64,000 nucleotides of DNA from DASYKS01 sp031404815 (GTDB lineage Bacteria > Acidobacteriota > Thermoanaerobaculia > Multivoradales > UBA5704): NCBI GenBank assembly GCA_031404815.1, contig JANNIH010000132.1:23490-87489 (forward strand). The letters run 5' to 3'. Under the pieces are notes generated by a model. The model was not told the DNA's origin, did no database searches, and saw only the letters and a list, made by a program, of their open reading frames with translations. The position numbers and the translations under genes were made by a program. Position 1 is the stretch's first letter; each line of letters begins with the position of its first letter. Below, in pieces: positions 36,801-44,081 of this stretch.

Positions 36801-37113
36801 GAAGCTCGGTGCCGACCTCGTGGTCCTCTCCGGCTGTGAGACCGCGCTGGGGCGAGAGGTGCGCGGTGAGGGGCTCGTCGGCCTCGCCCGCGGCTTTCTC
36901 TACGCCGGGGCGACCCGGGTCGTCGCGAGCCTGTGGCCGGTCGATGACCGCGTCGCCGCAGCCTTCATGGCAAGCTTCTACCGTGCGCTCTGGAGCGACC
37001 GACTTCCACCCGCGGCGGCGCTTGGGGCAGCGCAGCGCGAGATGGCCACCGGGCGCCGCACCCGCGATCCCGCGTTCTGGGCCGGCTGGGTGCTCTTAGG
37101 GGATGGTGGGTAG
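33817..37113 (+). CDS. Tetratricopeptide-repeat protein with C-terminal CHAT protease domain
   Basis: 1098 residues from ATG 33817. An N-terminal signal peptide (LAGLAVLPAIVAQLVAPAAA) places it outside the cytoplasm. About residues 150-570 are TPR repeats (for example LNNLGLLEQEVGRFDQGIAA and VRNNLGLAYEQVGQREAAEV). The CHAT domain covers about 720-1095; caspase-like catalytic residues are present: His958 in HFATHG and Cys1007 in VVLSGCETALG. CHAT proteases are related to separase and craspase-type enzymes and cleave after specific residues once a TPR or other partner is engaged. Downstream lie a small protein and a sigma/anti-sigma pair; precursor C is just upstream. The substrate is unknown. 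Confidence 0.93.
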   Translation: MRGIYGSKARTLAGLAVLPAIVAQLVAPAAAEELRISMEQRACRTLSPETSIALVIEAVGETPLRLAVEQRGIDVEIRVGPTADALARTIDSPQDRQGEESAWFPNPAEIFLVEIKARERGAPPGEICVSTEAPAASLASAWAAVDSASVLYARGDRASWRAALFWYQAALAAFRAAADRGGAARALFALTVVSRLIDEPKAALGWGLEALPLLVKIDGKLAAALANEIGLDHLLLGANAAARASFEQARALAETPADPFNRAVAASNLCRMVAAEGDLVAARACYGAARLALAEAQAPALEAAAWISAGRIEDLLGEPEAALFAYRTALALQSRVGDQLGRARTLNNLGLLEQEVGRFDQGIAAYGEALAKFTELSDLRWQARVRNNLGLAYEQVGQREAAEVQWEAALPLWRSVGDGAGEASTLINLAQAALALGRPDAALPRIDRALDLYRAAGDARGEGLALAARARGQAARGEREAARATFGQALERLAAVGDRARQADAERGLAELELGVGNSVAALPPFERALALARGLGQRRREAQALDGLGRLARAQGKLEAALEFFDEALLALESERVHLPGAEAQTSFSDLSAGLSEGGIETALDLDRAHPGTGWGAQALARVERSRGRALVELLTQAGVDLEAAVEPLRAARRAELSRRLAAKADRAAGTISAAIRAQLAGEAAEIATQLDLFDGETRAQAPTLGALLDPPPLDPQALAAGLDAETLLLVFHLGAERSTLWALTRGRIESFDLPPRRALEDAVLDLFRSLRRFDPAEREAEQGALAALGSRLLGPVAAELTHRRIVIATDGALSYLPWAALTVPGSGRPLTAEHEISFVPSLSALAAVRERAAGRAPARGLIAAFADPVLTADDPRLALERAGILPLPKATADRGEPFERLPGSAAEVERIFALAAALPASAERRVLTGFAAARSALTAPDPRGLGDFRVLHFATHGVIDAETPSLSGLALSRFTAVGEPIEGFLHLRDIYRLKLGADLVVLSGCETALGREVRGEGLVGLARGFLYAGATRVVASLWPVDDRVAAAFMASFYRALWSDRLPPAAALGAAQREMATGRRTRDPAFWAGWVLLGDGG

Positions 37114-37200
37114 AAGCCCTGCGATGTTTCACCAACTCGTCCCACTTCAGAGATGAGTAGGGACGTGAAAAATAATGCGCCAGCCAACGAGGAGTACCAC

Positions 37201-37635
37201 ATGGGGATCGAGGTCAAAAACTTCGTGGGGATCTGGAACGTGCAGTGGGTCACCGGCAAGAGCCCCTGGCTCTGCGAGGGGTGGAAACTCGCGATCGGCA
37301 CGGGGAGCGCGTGGGGCGACAGCGTGCCCTATCTCAATGAGGAGTACCAGACCTGCCTCGGCTTCGCCGTGGTCGATGGGACCGACCAGGTCGTCCTCTC
37401 CTCCGCGCTGCAGGACGAGTACCACCAGCCGCTCGCGCTGCTCTTTGCCGACGGCTGCTTGCGTTGGGCCGGCTGGTACGACGCCAAACCGGTGCGGCTC
37501 TACATCTCGCTCTCGACCGCTCAAACTTCGGTGGGGGAACCCACCTATGCCCTGTACGGCTCGACCATCTATGGCGACCCGGACCAGGTCGCGGTCTGGG
37601 GGGCGGACGGCACCGGCGGCCGGCCCGTCGGCTAG
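37201..37635 (+). CDS. Hypothetical protein, cytoplasmic
   Basis: 144 residues. ATG 37201 has GAGGAG six bases upstream; an ATG at 37153 has none. The protein is Trp- and Tyr-rich (GIWNVQWVTGKSPWLCEGWK, WAGWYDAKPVRLYISLS), with no signal peptide or membrane span, and looks like a single beta sandwich. It sits between the CHAT gene and the ECF sigma gene on the same strand. I do not recognise a family. It could be the ligand or substrate module of the CHAT system, but that is a guess from position. Confidence 0.65.
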   Translation: MGIEVKNFVGIWNVQWVTGKSPWLCEGWKLAIGTGSAWGDSVPYLNEEYQTCLGFAVVDGTDQVVLSSALQDEYHQPLALLFADGCLRWAGWYDAKPVRLYISLSTAQTSVGEPTYALYGSTIYGDPDQVAVWGADGTGGRPVG

Positions 37636-38392
37636 GGGTGCGCATGGTAGGATCGCGCCCATCGAAACCGATCGAACCTTCGAGCCGCCGGCGCACGATT
37701 CGAATCGCGATCCGGCGCGGTCCGGGGCCGCCGGTGCTGGTGAATCCGACGATTTCGCCGCCCTCTTGGCGGCGATTCGCGCGGGCGATCCGCGGGCCGA
37801 GGAGCGTCTGTTCGAGCGCTTCGGCCGCCCGGTGGCGCTCCTGCTCGACCGCCACACGGGAGGGCGCGACGAGCGCGAGGATCTATTCCAGGACACCTTC
37901 CGCCTGTTGATCGAAAAGCTCCGCCGCGGCGAGGTGCGCGAGCCGGAGAAGCTCCCCGGCTACGTCGCGCATCTCGCGCGCAACCTCGCGACCGAGCATT
38001 ACCGGAAGGTGGTGCGCCGGAAGACCGACCCGGCGCCTCCGGAAAATCTCGATCGGCCGACGAAAGGCGGCGTGCTCGACGACCTGCTCGCGGCCGAGAA
38101 CGCGGCGCTCGCGCGCTCGGTGATCGGCGAGCTGTCCACCGCCCGCGACCGCGAGCTGTTGCTCCGCTTTTACCTCGGAGACGAGGACCGCGATGGCCTC
38201 TGCCGCGAGCTGGATCTGTCGAGCGTCCAGTTCCATCGCGTGCTCCATCGCGCCCGCCAACGCTACAAGGAGCTCTACCTCGCCCGGCTGAAGGCGCGGG
38301 GAGGGCTCCAAGCCGGCTTGACTCTTCTCTGGCTCGGCTGGCTCTGGCAGCTCGCGGCGCAAGGCCTTTCCACCTCGCGAGGGGGAGCGTGA
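37571..38392 (+). CDS. ECF-type RNA polymerase sigma factor
   Basis: The 3' end is secure; the start is not. Between the previous stop in frame and the sigma core the only ATG is 37571, which would overlap the preceding gene by 65 bases and add a strange Arg-rich N-terminus; TTG 37766 gives a trimmed protein of about 208 residues starting just before region 2. Region 2 is AEERLFERFGRPVALLLDRH with LFQDTFRLLIEKL; region 4 is ELDLSSVQFHRVLHRARQRY. A hydrophobic LTLLWLGWLWQLAAQG tail is unusual for an ECF factor and may dock it to the membrane. The stop overlaps the start of the anti-sigma gene. Confidence 0.85.
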   Translation: MATRTRSRSGGRTAPAAGPSARGAHGRIAPIETDRTFEPPAHDSNRDPARSGAAGAGESDDFAALLAAIRAGDPRAEERLFERFGRPVALLLDRHTGGRDEREDLFQDTFRLLIEKLRRGEVREPEKLPGYVAHLARNLATEHYRKVVRRKTDPAPPENLDRPTKGGVLDDLLAAENAALARSVIGELSTARDRELLLRFYLGDEDRDGLCRELDLSSVQFHRVLHRARQRYKELYLARLKARGGLQAGLTLLWLGWLWQLAAQGLSTSRGGA

Positions 38393-39288
38393 TGGCGATG
38401 GACCACGCCGACATCTTGGAGCGCGGCCTCGTCGCCCTCTACCGAAAGGGGCGACTCGGTGCGGAAGAAGAGCAGCGCTTCGAGGAGCATTTCTTCGCCT
38501 GTGCCGCCTGCCAGGAAGAGTTGGACGACCAGCGCCGGTTCGAGCTGGGGTTGCAGGCGATGCGCGCCGAGGACGCGGTGCCGGGGTCGGGGTCGAAATC
38601 GGCCCCCGCGGCTTCAGAAGTCCTCGCGGCGGACGGCGTACGGGAAGGAAAGCTCCTTCGCTTCCCGCGCCGCGCCACCACCTGGCTCGCGCTCGCCGCC
38701 TCGCTCCTGATCGCGGCAGGCCTGCCGTTCACCTGGCTCTGGCAGAGCCGCAGCGCCCTCGAACGCGAAGCGGCGATCTGGCGCGATCGGGCGCGGCAGG
38801 AAGAAGGCGCCAGAAAGATGCTCTCGGGTCGCCTCGCCGAGAGCGAACGGCGGGCGGAAGAGAGCGACCGGAACGCAGAGCGGCTCCGGGACCAACTCGC
38901 AGAGTCTCAAGCGCCGCTCCCTGGCCGCGACCCGATCGGCCAACCGATAGCGGGAACGCCGCTCTTGCTGCTCACCCACCTGCGCGGCCCGGAAGCGACC
39001 GCGACCGCGAACCGGCTCGATCTGCGCAAGAATTCGGGCATCGTCCAGCTCGCGCTCGATGCGGGAGACGCGAGCGGTTTCGTCGACTACCGCGTCACCC
39101 TCTCCGGCGCCGCGGGCAAGAAGCTGTTCGCCGCGGACGCGCTCCACCCGAACGCGCTCGAAGTGATCCTCCTCACCTTCCCCCACGACTTCTTCGCGGC
39201 GGGGGAGTACCGCCTGCGCCTCGAAGGGCGGCGCGCGGACGGGCGATTCGAGGAGATCGAGGGGTATCGGTTTCGGGTGGAGAGGTAG
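38392..39288 (+). CDS. Membrane-bound zinc-finger anti-sigma-like protein
   Basis: 298 residues from ATG 38392, which overlaps the sigma stop (TGATG) with GGGGGAG upstream. N-terminal residues of about 5-50 hold an HxxxCxxC-type anti-sigma zinc finger (FEEHFFACAACQEEL). A single membrane span (TTWLALAASLLIAAGLPFTW) is at about 97-117, followed by a periplasmic coiled coil (RLAESERRAEESDRNAERL) and a beta-rich C-terminal domain. It would hold the ECF factor inactive until an envelope signal arrives. Coupled translation supports the pairing. The nearby secreted CHAT protease could be target or signal source; that is inference. Confidence 0.88.
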   Translation: MAMDHADILERGLVALYRKGRLGAEEEQRFEEHFFACAACQEELDDQRRFELGLQAMRAEDAVPGSGSKSAPAASEVLAADGVREGKLLRFPRRATTWLALAASLLIAAGLPFTWLWQSRSALEREAAIWRDRARQEEGARKMLSGRLAESERRAEESDRNAERLRDQLAESQAPLPGRDPIGQPIAGTPLLLLTHLRGPEATATANRLDLRKNSGIVQLALDAGDASGFVDYRVTLSGAAGKKLFAADALHPNALEVILLTFPHDFFAAGEYRLRLEGRRADGRFEEIEGYRFRVER

Positions 39289-39332
39289 GATTTCCAAGCC
39301 GAACTGGTATTCTTTTGAGCTGGGAGGCTGAC

Positions 39333-39569
39333 ATGCGTGCCATCAAGCTCAAGGCCGACGTGGAAGCAGATCGCTCAATGCGTCTGGTGCTGCCGGCCGA
39401 CGTACCCAAAGGCCCTGCCGAGATCATTATCCTGATCGGTGATCCCGAAGCTCGGGTTCGAAGACCGCCATTGAGCCGGCTCTTGCTCCGCCTGCGCTCC
39501 AAAGATGGCAGAAGCCGTCGAGAAATCGATCAAGATGTCGAGCGGGAGCGGGCCGCTTGGCGCGATTGA
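39333..39569 (+). CDS. VapB-like antitoxin (partner of PIN toxin)
   Basis: 78 residues, ATG preceded by GGGAGG. The N-terminal strand AIKLKADVEADRSMRLVLPA resembles an AbrB/DUF104-like DNA-binding strand and the C-terminal helix (SRREIDQDVERERAAWRD) is the usual toxin-binding part. Its stop is four bases before the PIN-domain gene. Assignment rests mainly on size and position. Confidence 0.72.
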   Translation: MRAIKLKADVEADRSMRLVLPADVPKGPAEIIILIGDPEARVRRPPLSRLLLRLRSKDGRSRREIDQDVERERAAWRD

Positions 39570-39573
39570 TTCC

Positions 39574-39987
39574 GTGAGTGCGTACCTCGACAGCTGCATC
39601 CTCATCTACCTCCTGGAGGGAGAAGAAAGCCTTTCACGGCAAGTGGAGGCAGCCATGATCCAGCTTGAAGCCAGCGGGGAAATCGCCTGCTTCTCCGACC
39701 TCACCTGCCTCGAATGCCGAGTCCGACCCCTTCGGGATGGCAAGGTAGATCTCCTGGAACGCTACGATGACCTGTTCTCGTCGGGCGCACTGGTTCGCTT
39801 GCCGATCGACTCCGACACCTTCGAACGGGCAACTCAGCTCCGTGCCCAGGAAGGGTGGAAGACACCGGACGCCCTCCATATTGCAGCGGCGCTGCAAGGC
39901 GGCTGCCGGGAGTTCTGGACCAACGATGATCGGCTCGCCAAATCTTCGGTTCGCCACCCTTCGATTCGAGTGTTCTCTTCCGTTTGA
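39574..39987 (+). CDS. PIN-domain ribonuclease toxin (VapC-like)
   Basis: 137 residues from GTG 39574, which begins MSAYLDSCILIYLLEGEES, the first strand of the PIN fold with the first acidic residue. The other acidic residues are in SDLTCLECRV (Glu), TPDALHIAAAL (Asp) and WTNDDRLA (Asp), completing the Mg-binding site. The GTG sits four bases after the antitoxin stop. VapC toxins cut tRNA or rRNA when freed from VapB. An in-frame ATG at 39505 would overlap the antitoxin and is less likely. Confidence 0.88.
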   Translation: MSAYLDSCILIYLLEGEESLSRQVEAAMIQLEASGEIACFSDLTCLECRVRPLRDGKVDLLERYDDLFSSGALVRLPIDSDTFERATQLRAQEGWKTPDALHIAAALQGGCREFWTNDDRLAKSSVRHPSIRVFSSV

Positions 39988-40061
39988 GGTGTTCGCCTGG
40001 CGCCTGACTGCGCGGTGCCGTCGGTTACTCCGCCAGGGTTCAGTGCTTAAGGTGGCTCTCC

Positions 40062-40514
40062 TCAGCCCCCGTAGCGCGCCCTCGCACTGCGGATCGCCGC
40101 GAACGTGCCTTCTGGAACAACGAGCCGAACGCGGTCGTCGAGCAGGATCGAACCCGCGCCGAGCCGTCCGAGGATCCCCCGCCCGTCGGTCTCCTGGATG
40201 CGCGCCCAGGGAACGCGAATCGGCGGATGGAACAGGAAGACGCGAAGGATGCGCACGGTCAGGCCGCCGGGGGTGGCGCGTAGGTTGAGGATCCTCCCCC
40301 GGTACGAGACCCATCCGATCATCGCGTACCACGGAGCGGGCAGCATCTCCCCCTCGTCCGCCGCCGCGCGGTCGATGCGAAACGCCGCCAAGGAGCGATA
40401 CCCGCTGGCCGTGGCGAGGATTGCGCAGACGAAGCTCCAAACGGCCGCGAACACGAAAGGGAACCCGGCCAGAATCGCCGCGGTGAGCCAGAGCTGATCG
40501 GAGGTCGATGCCAT
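40062..40514 (-). CDS. Small membrane protein, hypothetical
   Basis: 150 residues from ATG 40514. One or two N-terminal membrane spans (LWLTAAILAGFPFVFAAVW, FVCAILATASGYR), a short loop, then a PH-like soluble part (WVSYRGRILNLRATPGGLTV, IRVPWARIQET, SILLDDRVRLVVPEGT). No catalytic residues are evident. The layout resembles small bacterial-PH membrane proteins of unknown role. It is convergent with the vapC-like gene. Confidence 0.6.
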   Translation of the reverse strand: MASTSDQLWLTAAILAGFPFVFAAVWSFVCAILATASGYRSLAAFRIDRAAADEGEMLPAPWYAMIGWVSYRGRILNLRATPGGLTVRILRVFLFHPPIRVPWARIQETDGRGILGRLGAGSILLDDRVRLVVPEGTFAAIRSARARYGG

Positions 40515-40851
40515 GGTGGTGATTCTACCCAACTCCCTTCGCGCCGAGGTCGCGTTCGGGGAATCGGCGGAGCGAGAGCGCCCAAACCTGGCGATCGAAC
40601 AGCGAACTCGTGGGTGGCTTCGGTGATCGGCTCGGTGGCTTCAGCGAATTCCTGGGAAGCTTAAACGAATTCTTGAGTGGCTCCGGCGCTCCGCCTCCGC
40701 CCTCCGGCGGGCGGCCGGACCGGGGGCGGAGCGTCTCTTGGGAGCTGTGGAGCGGATGACTCTAGGAGAGACCGGCCGGGGCGTCAACCAAGAGGCCGAC
40801 GGGTCGGCTACACTCCGAGGTCTTCACTCTTCGGCAACCAGGGAGGTCGGC
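40515..40851. other. Gene-free interval
   Basis: 337 bases without a supported gene. Between 40610 and 40685 it contains short direct repeats of a GGTGGCTTCRGYGAAT-like unit (three imperfect copies) and a GCTACACT element upstream of the GH25 gene at about 40807 that could be a weak -10. Confidence 0.5.
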
Positions 40852-41475
40852 ATGGACTCGAAGTCGGAACAGGCGCGGGGCATTGATGTCTCGCACTATC
40901 AGGGATTGGTCGATTGGAGCCAGGTTCGTCAGGCGGGGATGACGTTCGCGTTCGCCAAGGCGACCGAAGGGTTGAACACGGTGGACGCGATGTTCGGGAC
41001 GAATTGGCCGGCGATCGCCGCGGCCGGCATGTTGCGCGGCGCCTACCACTTCTTTCATCCGGAGGAGGATGCCGGCGCGCAGGCGGCTCACTATCTCACC
41101 GTGGTGGGCGCGCTCGCCGCCCACGACCTCCCGCCCGTGCTCGATGTCGAAACGACCAACGGGGTCTCAACGACCGTGCTCTGGACGGGGGTGACGACCT
41201 GGCTCGAAACGGTCGCCCAAGAGACCGGTCGCAAGCCGATGCTCTACCTCTCTCCCGGCTTCTGGAACCAGCATACGCCGAACCCCGCGCTCGAAGGGTA
41301 TCCGCTCTGGCTCGCCGACTACGCCGCGACGCCAACGCTCCCCAACGGGTTTGCCACCTGGAACTTCTGGCAGTGTTCGCAATCGGGAACCGTCGCGGGC
41401 GTCTCGGGGGCCGTCGACCAGGACGTCTGGAACGGACCGATCGCGGCGTTGCTCGCCTTCCTGGCGAACGGGTAG
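40852..41475 (+). CDS. GH25 family lysozyme-like muramidase
   Basis: 207 residues from ATG 40852 (GGGAGG seven bases upstream). RGIDVSHYQGLVDWSQVRQA carries the first catalytic Asp (GIDVSHYQG), FAFAKATEG the second strand, RGAYHFFHP the third, and PPVLDVE the Asp-x-Glu pair of the GH25 (Chalaropsis-type) active site; YPLWLADYA and WNFWQCSQSGTV complete the barrel. These enzymes cut peptidoglycan between MurNAc and GlcNAc. No signal peptide is present, so it may act after lysis, as a phage-type endolysin or an effector. It lies inside the toxin-antitoxin cluster. Confidence 0.9.
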   Translation: MDSKSEQARGIDVSHYQGLVDWSQVRQAGMTFAFAKATEGLNTVDAMFGTNWPAIAAAGMLRGAYHFFHPEEDAGAQAAHYLTVVGALAAHDLPPVLDVETTNGVSTTVLWTGVTTWLETVAQETGRKPMLYLSPGFWNQHTPNPALEGYPLWLADYAATPTLPNGFATWNFWQCSQSGTVAGVSGAVDQDVWNGPIAALLAFLANG

Positions 41476-41608
41476 GGCCCGCCGCCGGAGCGCCGGGGAA
41501 GAGGCGGAGTCGGGGCTGCCCGGAGGAGTGGCGCCTCGCCACCATCGACCATTGCGCCTGAGCTGAGATCGAGCCTCACGACTCGTCCTGCGGGCCCATC
41601 GCCTAGAA

Positions 41609-41636
41609 TGGACACATTGGCTATTTTTGGTATTCT
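41609..41636 (+). promoter_or_regulatory. Putative promoter of phd-zeta pair
   Basis: TGGACA, 16-base spacer, TATTCT, 27 bases before the antitoxin ATG. Two mismatches in total from the sigma-70 consensus; the stretch is AT-rich against a GC-rich surround. Confidence 0.55.
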
Positions 41637-41662
41637 GGTGGTCGTGGCACTGGGAGGACCGA

Positions 41663-42013
41663 ATGGCAAGGCACATCTTCCGCAACCGCCAGGGTGAGCT
41701 GATAGAGATCCCCGAAGTCGCAGCCACCCAGGCCAAAAACTCCTTCGGCGAGCTCCTCGACCGCGTTGGCACGTCGGGCGCCGTCACCATCACCCGTCAC
41801 GACATGCCGAAAGCCGTGCTGGTCTCGTTCGAGGAGTTCGAGTCCTTGAGCAGCGCGCGGTCGGAGACTCTCGACGGGCTCAGCACCAAGTTCGAGGGTC
41901 TGCTCGAGCGCATGCAGACACCGGCCTTCAAAAAGGGAATGGCGGCGGCGTTCCAGGCTTCCCCTTCGACGCTCGGTCAAGCTGCAGCCAAGGCGGCTCG
42001 ACGGCGGCGCTGA
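41663..42013 (+). CDS. Phd/YefM-type antitoxin
   Basis: 116 residues from ATG 41663 (GGGAGG six bases upstream). VAATQAKNSFGELLDRVGTSG and VTITRHDMPKAVLVSFEEFE are the Phd DNA-binding fold. The tail beyond residue 60 (LDGLSTKFEGLLERMQTPAF, ending AKAARRRR) is longer than in typical Phd and could be the toxin-neutralising segment. The downstream gene is a zeta-type kinase rather than Doc or YoeB; the Phd stop and the zeta GTG are adjacent (TGAGTG), suggesting translational coupling. Confidence 0.88.
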   Translation: MARHIFRNRQGELIEIPEVAATQAKNSFGELLDRVGTSGAVTITRHDMPKAVLVSFEEFESLSSARSETLDGLSTKFEGLLERMQTPAFKKGMAAAFQASPSTLGQAAAKAARRRR

Positions 42014-42661
42014 GTGTCCGCTCGGTCGCGCATCTACGTTCTCGCCGGCATCAACGGAGCCGGAAAAAGCAGCATCGGCGGTGCAACCTTCCGGGCCTCC
42101 GGAGCCGACTACTTTAACCCCGACGAAGCCGCTCGCGAGCTGATGGACACACGTCCGGGGCGGACGTTGGCCGAGGCCAATGCGGACGCGTGGCAGATCG
42201 GGCGGGCGCTGCTCGAACGTGCCATCCAGGAACGCCTCACCTTCGCTTTCGAGACCACGCTCGGCGGCAACACGATTCCGCGCCTGCTCGGCGAGGCGGC
42301 GAAGAGCGGGATCGAAATCCTCGTCTGGTACGTGGGCTTGAAGAGCCCTGAGCTGCACATCGAGCGCGTGGCGGCCCGGGTCCGCCGGGGTGGCCACCCG
42401 ATCCCCGAGGAGACGATTCGACTCCGTTACGAGCGGAGTCGCCTGAACCTGATTCAGCTCCTGCCTTCCCTCACGGCACTGCGGATCTATGACAACAGCG
42501 ATCACGCGGAGCCCGAGGCCGACGCGATCCCCGCACCGCAGCTCGTGCTGCACCTGGAAGCGGGGCGCATCCTCGGCCCGGAGAACCTGGCCCAAACGCC
42601 GGACTGGGCCAAGCCGATCGTGGCGGCCGCTCTCCAACGCGCGGGCGCCGGCGGCGCGTGA
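42014..42661 (+). CDS. Zeta-toxin family P-loop kinase
   Basis: 215 residues from GTG 42014, directly after the Phd stop. Walker A is GINGAGKS at about 12-19, followed by DYFNPDEAAREL (zeta DxxR-like substrate region) and FAFETTLGGNT, the conserved segment before the second helix. The later VARRGGHPIPEETIRLRYER fits the lid with basic residues. Zeta toxins phosphorylate UDP-N-acetylglucosamine and block wall synthesis; some family members act as non-toxic kinases. The usual epsilon antitoxin is absent and a Phd-like protein takes its place. Confidence 0.88.
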   Translation: MSARSRIYVLAGINGAGKSSIGGATFRASGADYFNPDEAARELMDTRPGRTLAEANADAWQIGRALLERAIQERLTFAFETTLGGNTIPRLLGEAAKSGIEILVWYVGLKSPELHIERVAARVRRGGHPIPEETIRLRYERSRLNLIQLLPSLTALRIYDNSDHAEPEADAIPAPQLVLHLEAGRILGPENLAQTPDWAKPIVAAALQRAGAGGA

Positions 42662-42761
42662 TCCGGTCGGGCCAGCCCAATTTTCCGGCTTCTTCGAGCG
42701 GAGCATCCCGCCTTATTCACCCCAACGTAAACTAGTCGATCAACCGGAGACGGGCCATCGA

Positions 42762-42965
42762 TCATCCGATCTCCCGGAGTTGCAACAGCTCCTCCCGGGA
42801 GATGACATGGTCGAAAGTCCCAAGCTGCTCGGCGAGTTCCTCGAGCCGCTTGCGCCGATTGAAGTCGCTGATCGCCGTCACGATCGCGTCCCGCTTGGTC
42901 CGGGCGCAAGTATGGCGGATCACTTCTTCCAGCTCCTTTTCCGGGATATCGCTCGTCGTCTTCAT
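42762..42965 (-). CDS. Orphan VapB-type antitoxin
   Basis: 67 residues: KTTSDIPEKELEEVIRHTCA then RTKRDAIVTAISDFNRRKRL, the ribbon-helix-helix/VapB family 'DUF2191' pattern. A PIN-domain partner normally follows within a few bases; downstream on the minus strand are only 100 bases before the zeta gene on the other strand, so no cognate toxin is visible. The start is ATG 42965. It is likely a leftover or trans-acting antitoxin. Confidence 0.75.
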   Translation of the reverse strand: MKTTSDIPEKELEEVIRHTCARTKRDAIVTAISDFNRRKRLEELAEQLGTFDHVISREELLQLREIG

Positions 42966-43086
42966 GCTTCCAAGATAGCAAATCGGAATGGGAAGAATCC
43001 GTAGCCGCGAGATCAAGAACCGGTCCAGGCCTTGCCGCTGTGACCGATCGAGGGGTACGATCACGAAGAAGGCACGAAAGGCACTC

Positions 43087-43575
43087 ATGATCAGAACCGT
43101 CATCTCGCAAACGGACCTCGGGGATAAGGCGCGGGAGATCGGGGAGCGAGTGCTCCATGGGGAGATGGCGGTGGTCGAGAGCTTGGGAAAGGAGCAGATC
43201 GTCCTCTTGGACGCGATGGATTTCCGGCTGCTTCAGGCACTCGCCGCCTGTGCGAGCGGGCCTTCCGGGCTGGACGAGGAGGTCTCCAGGGACGCTCGTG
43301 TGATTCGCAGCTATCTGGCGGCCGACATCAATCTCGGCAAGGCCGCGGAGGAGCTGGGGCTCTCCCGCTTCGAGCTCTTGGACCACTTCCGCCGCCTGGG
43401 GGTCCCCCTACGCCTCGGCCCTTCCTCGATCGAGGAAGCGCTCAGCGAGATCGCTGTTCTGCAGGCGTGGGGCCTTTGGGCCGCCACCTCACTCGCCGGT
43501 GCCTATGCGGAGGACGAGCCCGAATATTCGCTGGATCTGATCAAAGAGCCCAATCCCGACTATGTGGCAGGGTGA
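43087..43575 (+). CDS. UPF0175-type antitoxin with extended N-terminus
   Basis: 162 residues from ATG 43087. The N-terminal MIRTVISQTDLGDKAREIGE with MAVVESLGKEQIVLLDAMDF resembles a Phd-like fold, and the second half contains the UPF0175 helix-turn-helix (LGKAAEELGLSRFELLDHFR). Tail DEPEYSLDLIKEPNPDYVAG is acidic. Fused Phd-UPF0175 proteins are antitoxins of PIN-type toxins; no toxin is adjacent. The gene is divergent from the orphan vapB with about 120 bases between them. Confidence 0.7.
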   Translation: MIRTVISQTDLGDKAREIGERVLHGEMAVVESLGKEQIVLLDAMDFRLLQALAACASGPSGLDEEVSRDARVIRSYLAADINLGKAAEELGLSRFELLDHFRRLGVPLRLGPSSIEEALSEIAVLQAWGLWAATSLAGAYAEDEPEYSLDLIKEPNPDYVAG

Positions 43576-43608
43576 CTTTCTCGATTGCGGGATTCTTTCC
43601 CAGAAACG

Positions 43609-44055
43609 TTAGGGCCGCTGGGAACGGACCAACGCCCAGACTCGATGCCCCCCGACATCCTCATCAACATCGACTACTTCCACCACCTCACCCGCGGTAA
43701 GTTTAGCCCCCTCCTTGGCGCCGAGACGGTAAAAAGGCCAAACGGGCTTTGCTATTCGCAGTTCCCGCGGACTCGTGATCCTGATCTTCTCGCCTTTGGC
43801 AGGCGGTCGTGGAGCTACCACCGCCGTACTCCCGCTCCACCGATCATTCTCAAATGTTCCGAGGTAAACCCAACCTTCCCGACGGCCCTGTCCCTGAAGA
43901 TTCACTACTGGCTGGCGATCAGAAAACAGGCCCCGCAGCTTTTCGGGGGGAAGAACGTAAAGGAGGTACGTGCTTAGGACGGTCGCCAAAGCGCCTCCAC
44001 CAATCGCTACGACCCAATTGTGAACTCTAGATTCTCTATTCTTCGGCTGGCTCAT
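43609..44055 (-). CDS. Membrane-anchored SH3-like hypothetical protein
   Basis: 148 residues from ATG 44055, with AAGGAGG upstream. One N-terminal membrane span (VVAIGGGALATVLSTYLLYV) is followed by a soluble domain beginning EGWVYLGTFENDRW and a second short SH3-like unit (VWPFYRLGAKEGAKLTAGEV). It starts 26 bases after the ALDH stop on the same strand and may be co-transcribed. No family name is certain. Confidence 0.6.
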   Translation of the reverse strand: MSQPKNRESRVHNWVVAIGGGALATVLSTYLLYVLPPEKLRGLFSDRQPVVNLQGQGRREGWVYLGTFENDRWSGSTAVVAPRPPAKGEKIRITSPRELRIAKPVWPFYRLGAKEGAKLTAGEVVEVVDVDEDVGGHRVWALVRSQRP

Positions 44056-44081
44056 GCATCTTCCTCCTTCTCGCGATCCCC

